Shown in pieces: positions 60,827-64,000 of a stretch of DNA of 64,000 bases. The notes beneath the pieces are model-generated. The model made no database searches. It was not told the DNA's origin and saw only the letters and a list, made by a program, of their open reading frames with translations. Source of the DNA: Mesostigma viride (lineage: Eukaryota; Streptophyta; Mesostigmatophyceae; Mesostigmatales; Mesostigmataceae); assembly GCA_009746045.1 (NCBI GenBank), contig RPFO01000102.1, positions 2,061,577 to 2,125,576 on the forward strand, in the 5' to 3' direction. The number at the start of each line of letters is the position of its first letter. Position 1 is the stretch's first letter. Made by a program: the position numbers and the translations under genes.

Positions 60827-61020
60827 ACATCCGCCACAAGACCAACCCCGAGAAGCCCCAAGTGTACTGGCGGGGTGGGGACCTTTATGTCAACAAGCAA
60901 GAAACTGTGGAAGCCCCTCCGGGCTCCCCCGGGATAGAGCACTCAACTACGCTCCGCGAAAGTGACCCGTTTTCCCGGGTTGCGCGACTTGTGAAAATCG
61001 GCTAAGTCCCGTGGTCTTCC
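60827..61020 (+). pseudogene. Second ORF1 C-terminal remnant
   Basis: Encodes NIRHKTNPEKPQVYWRGGDL and YVNKQETVEAPPG, paralogous to the VYWKGAAIYVGHK end of the neighbouring ORF1. It runs to a stop after ARLVKIG. It probably derives from another L1-like family member. Confidence 0.6.
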
Positions 61021-61054
61021 AGCGGGTGAGGCGGGGTTGCAGAAACGTTCGCGC

Positions 61055-61243
61055 CTAAAAGCCGAGTAACCCGAACGGGACTACGGGGGAGAACAACAGC
61101 ACTAGGAGAATACGCTTATTCCAAGGGAATTTGTCAAACGATTTGCGCGTGTGTTCCATGTACAAGTGTTCCCATGCTAAGGAGAGGTTGACGCAAATGA
61201 GATAGTACAGCAATAATGCTTTGATGATGGACACAATGATCAT
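61055..61243 (-). CDS. Possible small membrane protein (62 aa)
   Basis: Starts with ATG 56 bp after the stop of the zinc-ribbon gene, on the same strand. It has a hydrophobic N-terminal helix (residues 1-22), a polar middle (MEHTRKSFDKFPWNKR) and a hydrophobic C-terminal segment. The tight spacing suits the compact layout of this region, but the frame's 3' end runs toward LINE-derived sequence and it could be chance. Confidence 0.25.
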   Translation of the reverse strand: MIIVSIIKALLLYYLICVNLSLAWEHLYMEHTRKSFDKFPWNKRILLVLLFSPVVPFGLLGF

Positions 61244-61298
61244 GGTCTTTTCATTATAAAAATAAATAATATCACTCAGTCGTGTTTCCTATACTGCA

Positions 61299-62276
61299 TC
61301 ACTTGCGCCCGAAGAGCGCAGGAATTCCCTCAGTCACGAGAAGGTCAAGCACGCCGCGGAGGAACTGCTTCTCCTCGGCCCTGTTCATGGGCTGCAAGTT
61401 GACTCCAAAGGGTACAAACTCGTCCCTCTGGTCTTTGGGTTTTTCCAGGAGCTTCTTCAAGCCGTTGTCTTGGCTGTACCCCTCCAAGAGGATCTTCGCC
61501 TTGAAGGGCGCGTTCCTTGCGCAATTGTGGCAGCGGACGCGGATCTGGTCCGAGAACTGGTCCGGGACAATATAGGCAGACATGACGTCGTGCAAGAACC
61601 TCACCGTGCAGGTGGAGCACTCCTTCGGGGGCCAACAGCTCGCAACGTTCGAGTTCTGCAGGTAGAGAGAAGTCCCTTGCTCCCCGGCCTGCGTGTCCAT
61701 CTTCCAGTCCCTCACGAAACTCTGCACGAGCTCGTTCTCCTTTTCTGTTCTGACTTCGTTGTCGGCCACCTTCAACTTGCGAATTGCGATCACGACCTTC
61801 TTTTGGTAGCAGGGCTCGCACAGAGTGGTCTTGTTGCGCATATGCTGCGTTGCAGGCGTATCGTGGACGAAGGCAGCTCCAGTGACGTACGACATGCACT
61901 CCACGCACGAATAGGAGCGGCGAGGTGGCGTATCTTGCTCAGGGACTCGGTAGCGCATGAGCGAATCCGAGTACTTGTGCACGAAGTCGGCGATTTGAGG
62001 GATGGCCTTGACGCAGCCGTCGCACTTGCACTCGACGGAGCCTTGGTCGTTTTTGAAGAGGTAGAAAAAGTCCGTCGGCATGTGGAAACAGGTGTCGCAG
62101 ATACGCGGCCTCACCAAGTCGAAAGCGGAGTCCTTGACGGGGTTCGACTCGTCGCTGTGCTCCACGAGGACAGGCTTCTTGCAGGCGTGCTTCTTTCGCT
62201 TGGATATGGCTGCCAAGGAGAGAGGGAACAGCGGGGTGTTGTTGAGGCGAACAGAGGACCTGGTAGCGGGAGCCAT
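61299..62276 (-). CDS. Unrecognised protein with three paired-CxxC zinc-binding modules (325 aa)
   Basis: I choose the ATG at 62,276, although the frame is open to 62,381, because it lies just after a pyrimidine-rich leader and about 80 bp below a TATA-like GGTACAAAG. Cysteine pairs are at residues 60/63 and 85/88, 124/127 and 153/156, and 220/223 and 249/252, i.e. three successive CX2C-X21-25-CX2C units, each able to bind one zinc. A basic stretch near residue 26 (SKRKKHACKK) could be a nuclear signal. The C-terminal ~70 residues lack cysteine and are partly helical (RAEEKQFLRGVLDLLV). No introns. I do not recognise the family; nucleic-acid binding is only an inference from the zinc ribbons. 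Confidence 0.75.
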   Translation of the reverse strand: MAPATRSSVRLNNTPLFPLSLAAISKRKKHACKKPVLVEHSDESNPVKDSAFDLVRPRICDTCFHMPTDFFYLFKNDQGSVECKCDGCVKAIPQIADFVHKYSDSLMRYRVPEQDTPPRRSYSCVECMSYVTGAAFVHDTPATQHMRNKTTLCEPCYQKKVVIAIRKLKVADNEVRTEKENELVQSFVRDWKMDTQAGEQGTSLYLQNSNVASCWPPKECSTCTVRFLHDVMSAYIVPDQFSDQIRVRCHNCARNAPFKAKILLEGYSQDNGLKKLLEKPKDQRDEFVPFGVNLQPMNRAEEKQFLRGVLDLLVTEGIPALFGRK

Positions 62277-62375
62277 GGATGGATGAGAGTGCGAGAGGGG
62301 TTGCGCGAGAGAAAACGAGAGCGAGATGGGAAACAAGTCGCAAACTTGGAGTCTTTGTACCTCTCGGGAGCGGCT

Positions 62376-62520
62376 GTCCACGGGGACACAGAGTTTCGGT
62401 TACTTATCCACTGGATTTCGGTTACGAGCGGCGCGGCGCTGTACGGCCTTATCCACGGGAATTCGGTTACAAACGACGCGACGCCGTACGGGCTTATCAC
62501 AGGGTTTCAGTTACGACTTA
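62376..62520 (-). promoter_or_regulatory. 45-bp upstream repeat array of the zinc-ribbon gene
   Basis: On the + strand the word TTATCCA/TTATCAC recurs at 62,404, 62,449 and 62,494 (45-bp spacing), each followed by a TTTCGGTTAC-type word and GTACGGCC/GTACGGGC. A TCCACGGGGAC word lies at 62,377. In gene orientation these read GTAACCGAA and CCGTGGATAAG. The array ends about 100 bp upstream of the start codon. Confidence 0.65.
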
Positions 62521-62660
62521 CGGATAGTGTACGGACGCCGTCCTAAAATACTACTTGAAGTATTTTGCCACTTGGCATGCAATTGTGTTTGACTCATTGT
62601 TGGTATTCAAGTTTGTGTGAAAATGGTTTTTCATTAATAAAAATAATACACAAGGATCAT

Positions 62661-63491
62661 TTACTGAACCAGAGATACATCCACTTGCTTTCCAGCAACG
62701 ACAATTTCAGTGGAAGGATTGGCCTTGGCCATCTCGGCGTGCATCCTAGCAATGTGGTCTTCCCGGATCCTCTGGCACTGCTCCTGCCAGGCACGTTTCT
62801 CAGCATCCTGAATCTCCACCCAAGCCGCTTCTTTCTTCCTTTGAATTTCCTGAATTTCCTCCGTGGGTCCAGCGAGCTGGTCCGCGGAAACCAGGCGAGA
62901 GGTGATAGGCATCCAGTGACCTCTCAGGGGGATGTTATATCTCTCAATGGCTTTCTCCAAGCGCGTCTTCGGGGCGCCGGGGGCGGAGGGAAGCAGATCC
63001 TTCTCGGTCATGTCGGCCACGGAGAACGCCGGAGGCCAGATGATGCCCACGTTGAGAATCGTGTAAGGCTGCTTAGCCGTGTTGATGGGCCAGTTGACCA
63101 GGATCAGCTCCGGGGAAGGATTCCATACCGCGTCAAAGCCGAAAGGCCTTGTTTTGACCACTTTCCCGTCCCTCACGGTCATCCCATAAGAAGCCACACA
63201 TTTGCTGTTCTTGGCCTTAGTGGGAGAAACGAGCATGCAATGCGCATAAAGCATGTCCAGAGAGGTTGCGAAGCCCCCCATGCTCGCATAGCGCTCCATA
63301 ACGTGAGCTGTCACCTTGGTGATCGTACACATCCCCGTTCGCACGGTTTCAGCCGCGAGTGCTCCCACAACATCGAGTTCCCCCACGCACAAGACATTGT
63401 ACTCAGAGAAGTCACCGAAGGGATCAGTTTTCTGACGGAGTTCATAAAGCTCTGGGACTTTGTACGTCACCAAAGTGGACTGGTCGGCCAT
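62661..63491 (-). CDS. Unrecognised intronless protein (276 aa)
   Basis: ATG at 63,491 follows a CTCTCTCTCTCAGCT leader and a TATAAAA box 75-80 bp upstream. The N-terminal 170 residues look like an alpha/beta globular domain (YNVLCVGELDVVGALAAETV; YAHCMLVSP; ILVNWPINTAKQPYTILNVG). Residues ~205-262 are strongly helical and charged (EIQEIQRKKEAAWVEIQDAE and onward), a likely coiled coil. There is no signal peptide or membrane segment. I do not recognise the family. The spacing, strand and shared upstream words with the 325-residue gene suggest both belong to one element. Confidence 0.7.
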   Translation of the reverse strand: MADQSTLVTYKVPELYELRQKTDPFGDFSEYNVLCVGELDVVGALAAETVRTGMCTITKVTAHVMERYASMGGFATSLDMLYAHCMLVSPTKAKNSKCVASYGMTVRDGKVVKTRPFGFDAVWNPSPELILVNWPINTAKQPYTILNVGIIWPPAFSVADMTEKDLLPSAPGAPKTRLEKAIERYNIPLRGHWMPITSRLVSADQLAGPTEEIQEIQRKKEAAWVEIQDAEKRAWQEQCQRIREDHIARMHAEMAKANPSTEIVVAGKQVDVSLVQ

Positions 63492-63565
63492 AGCTGAGAG
63501 AGAGAGAGAGTTAGATATCAGGTGCTAGTGAGAGCGAGGTGAGAGCCCCGTGGTCGTGCACCGGG

Positions 63566-63572
63566 TTTTATA
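63566..63572 (-). promoter_or_regulatory. TATA box of the 276-aa gene
   Basis: TATAAAA on the minus strand in the context GAAGGTATAAAACCC, about 75 bp upstream of the ATG. The equivalent position before the 325-aa gene reads GAGGTACAAAGACTC, a clear relative. Confidence 0.65.
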
Positions 63573-63639
63573 CCTTCCAGGCCGCCGGGCGGTTACAAAG
63601 TGCTGAATTAGCCACGTAGCCACTTTTCGGCCGTTACTG

Positions 63640-64000
63640 GGCCGCGGTCCACCACGGGGATATTTATTTTCGCGGCCACGCTGCCACGGGAGAACTTTCC
63701 GGCGGTTACTTTGTCCACGGGGACAGGGTTTTCGCGGCCACGCAGCCACGGGAAAAAATATCCGGCGGTTACTTTGTCCACGGGGAAACTTTTGCGCGGT
63801 TACGGAATCGGATAGTTACGGTTACGCCGCCGCGGAAAAAAATCCCGTGGCTTTTCACGGTCCACGGGGACAAGACAGTTACGGTTACGCTTCTAGAAGA
63901 AAAAAATCCCGTGGTCGCCAGTGTCCACGTGGACAAGATATTTACGGTTACGCTTCTAGAAGAAAATTTTCCCGTGGTCGCCAGTGTCCACGGGGGCACT
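63640..64000 (-). promoter_or_regulatory. 63-bp repeat array upstream of the 276-aa gene
   Basis: The word TCCACGGGGA or its variant recurs at 63,714, 63,777, 63,861, 63,924 and 63,987; three of the four intervals are 63 bp and one is 84. Each repeat also has a GGTTAC word and a CCCGTGG or CCACGGG word. Two units carry the palindrome CTTCTAGAAG and one has GTCCACGTGGAC. The array runs off the window. A minus-strand open frame follows it only because 63 is a multiple of three. Confidence 0.7.

Noticed and set aside
61470-62546. 358-codon plus-strand ORF opposite the zinc-ribbon gene.
   Set aside because: It overlaps the minus-strand frame that has the ordered CX2C pairs, promoter elements and 3' motif; the plus frame shows no domain pattern.
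63769-63999. Minus-strand ORF with 21-residue repeats at the window end.
   Set aside because: The repeat period of 63 bp is a multiple of three, so the frame stays open passively; the words match the promoter-type array rather than a protein.

Overview
The window is eukaryotic nuclear DNA. It has GT-AG introns, long intronic microsatellites, DIRS/PAT-type tyrosine-recombinase retroelements and L1-like LINEs. This mix fits a green microalga (chlorophyte), but no ribosomal or organellar marker settles that. There is no prokaryotic layout and no CRISPR array.

Bases 5,904-55,843 (+ strand) hold the 3' part of one very large gene. I assembled 42 exons by reading splice junctions. They join in one frame (2 + 3n bases) to a stop at 55,843, giving at least 1,814 residues; the 5' end lies outside the window or is lost. 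The product is a modular DnaJ/thioredoxin protein. Three modules (each a CxxC thioredoxin half followed by a second, CxxC-less thioredoxin-like half) come first, then a J domain with its HPD motif, then two more modules. Modules are joined by low-complexity linkers that differ completely from one module to the next: poly-Q, Q/E coil, a ~170-residue E/K/R helix, and eight 26-residue repeats. Modules 1-3 sit on tandem genomic repeats of 8-10 kb. Units 2 and 3 are almost identical. Unit 1 shares near-identical introns with unit 2 but has strongly diverged exons, mostly by amino-acid-changing substitutions.

The gene is embedded in mobile DNA. A decayed DIRS-like element (gag, RT, RNase H, tyrosine recombinase) lies on the minus strand at 0.5-4.7 kb. 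A PAT-like element with split direct repeats (A1 ... B1-A2-B2) fills the intron at 50.3-54.7 kb and itself contains a nested retroelement fragment. Introns also hold foldback elements, a dispersed ~0.5 kb repeat, a 1.1 kb GGC/GGT/CGT tract and a (CT)n tract.

Bases 55,860-61,050 are a pile-up of L1-like LINE pieces. A 5'-truncated copy begins 16 bp after the host stop codon; two more truncated copies, one intact ORF1 without its ORF2, an inverted fragment and a second ORF1 remnant follow. A palindrome-rich block separates two of the copies.

Bases 61,055-64,000 are different in kind: compact, intronless, minus-strand genes that I do not recognise. One is a 325-residue protein with three successive paired-CxxC zinc-binding modules; another is 276 residues. 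They share upstream repeat arrays (45-bp and 63-bp periods built from the same words) and a common AT-rich 3' motif. They look like one end of a foreign element, possibly an integrated large DNA virus or an undescribed transposon, that continues past the window.
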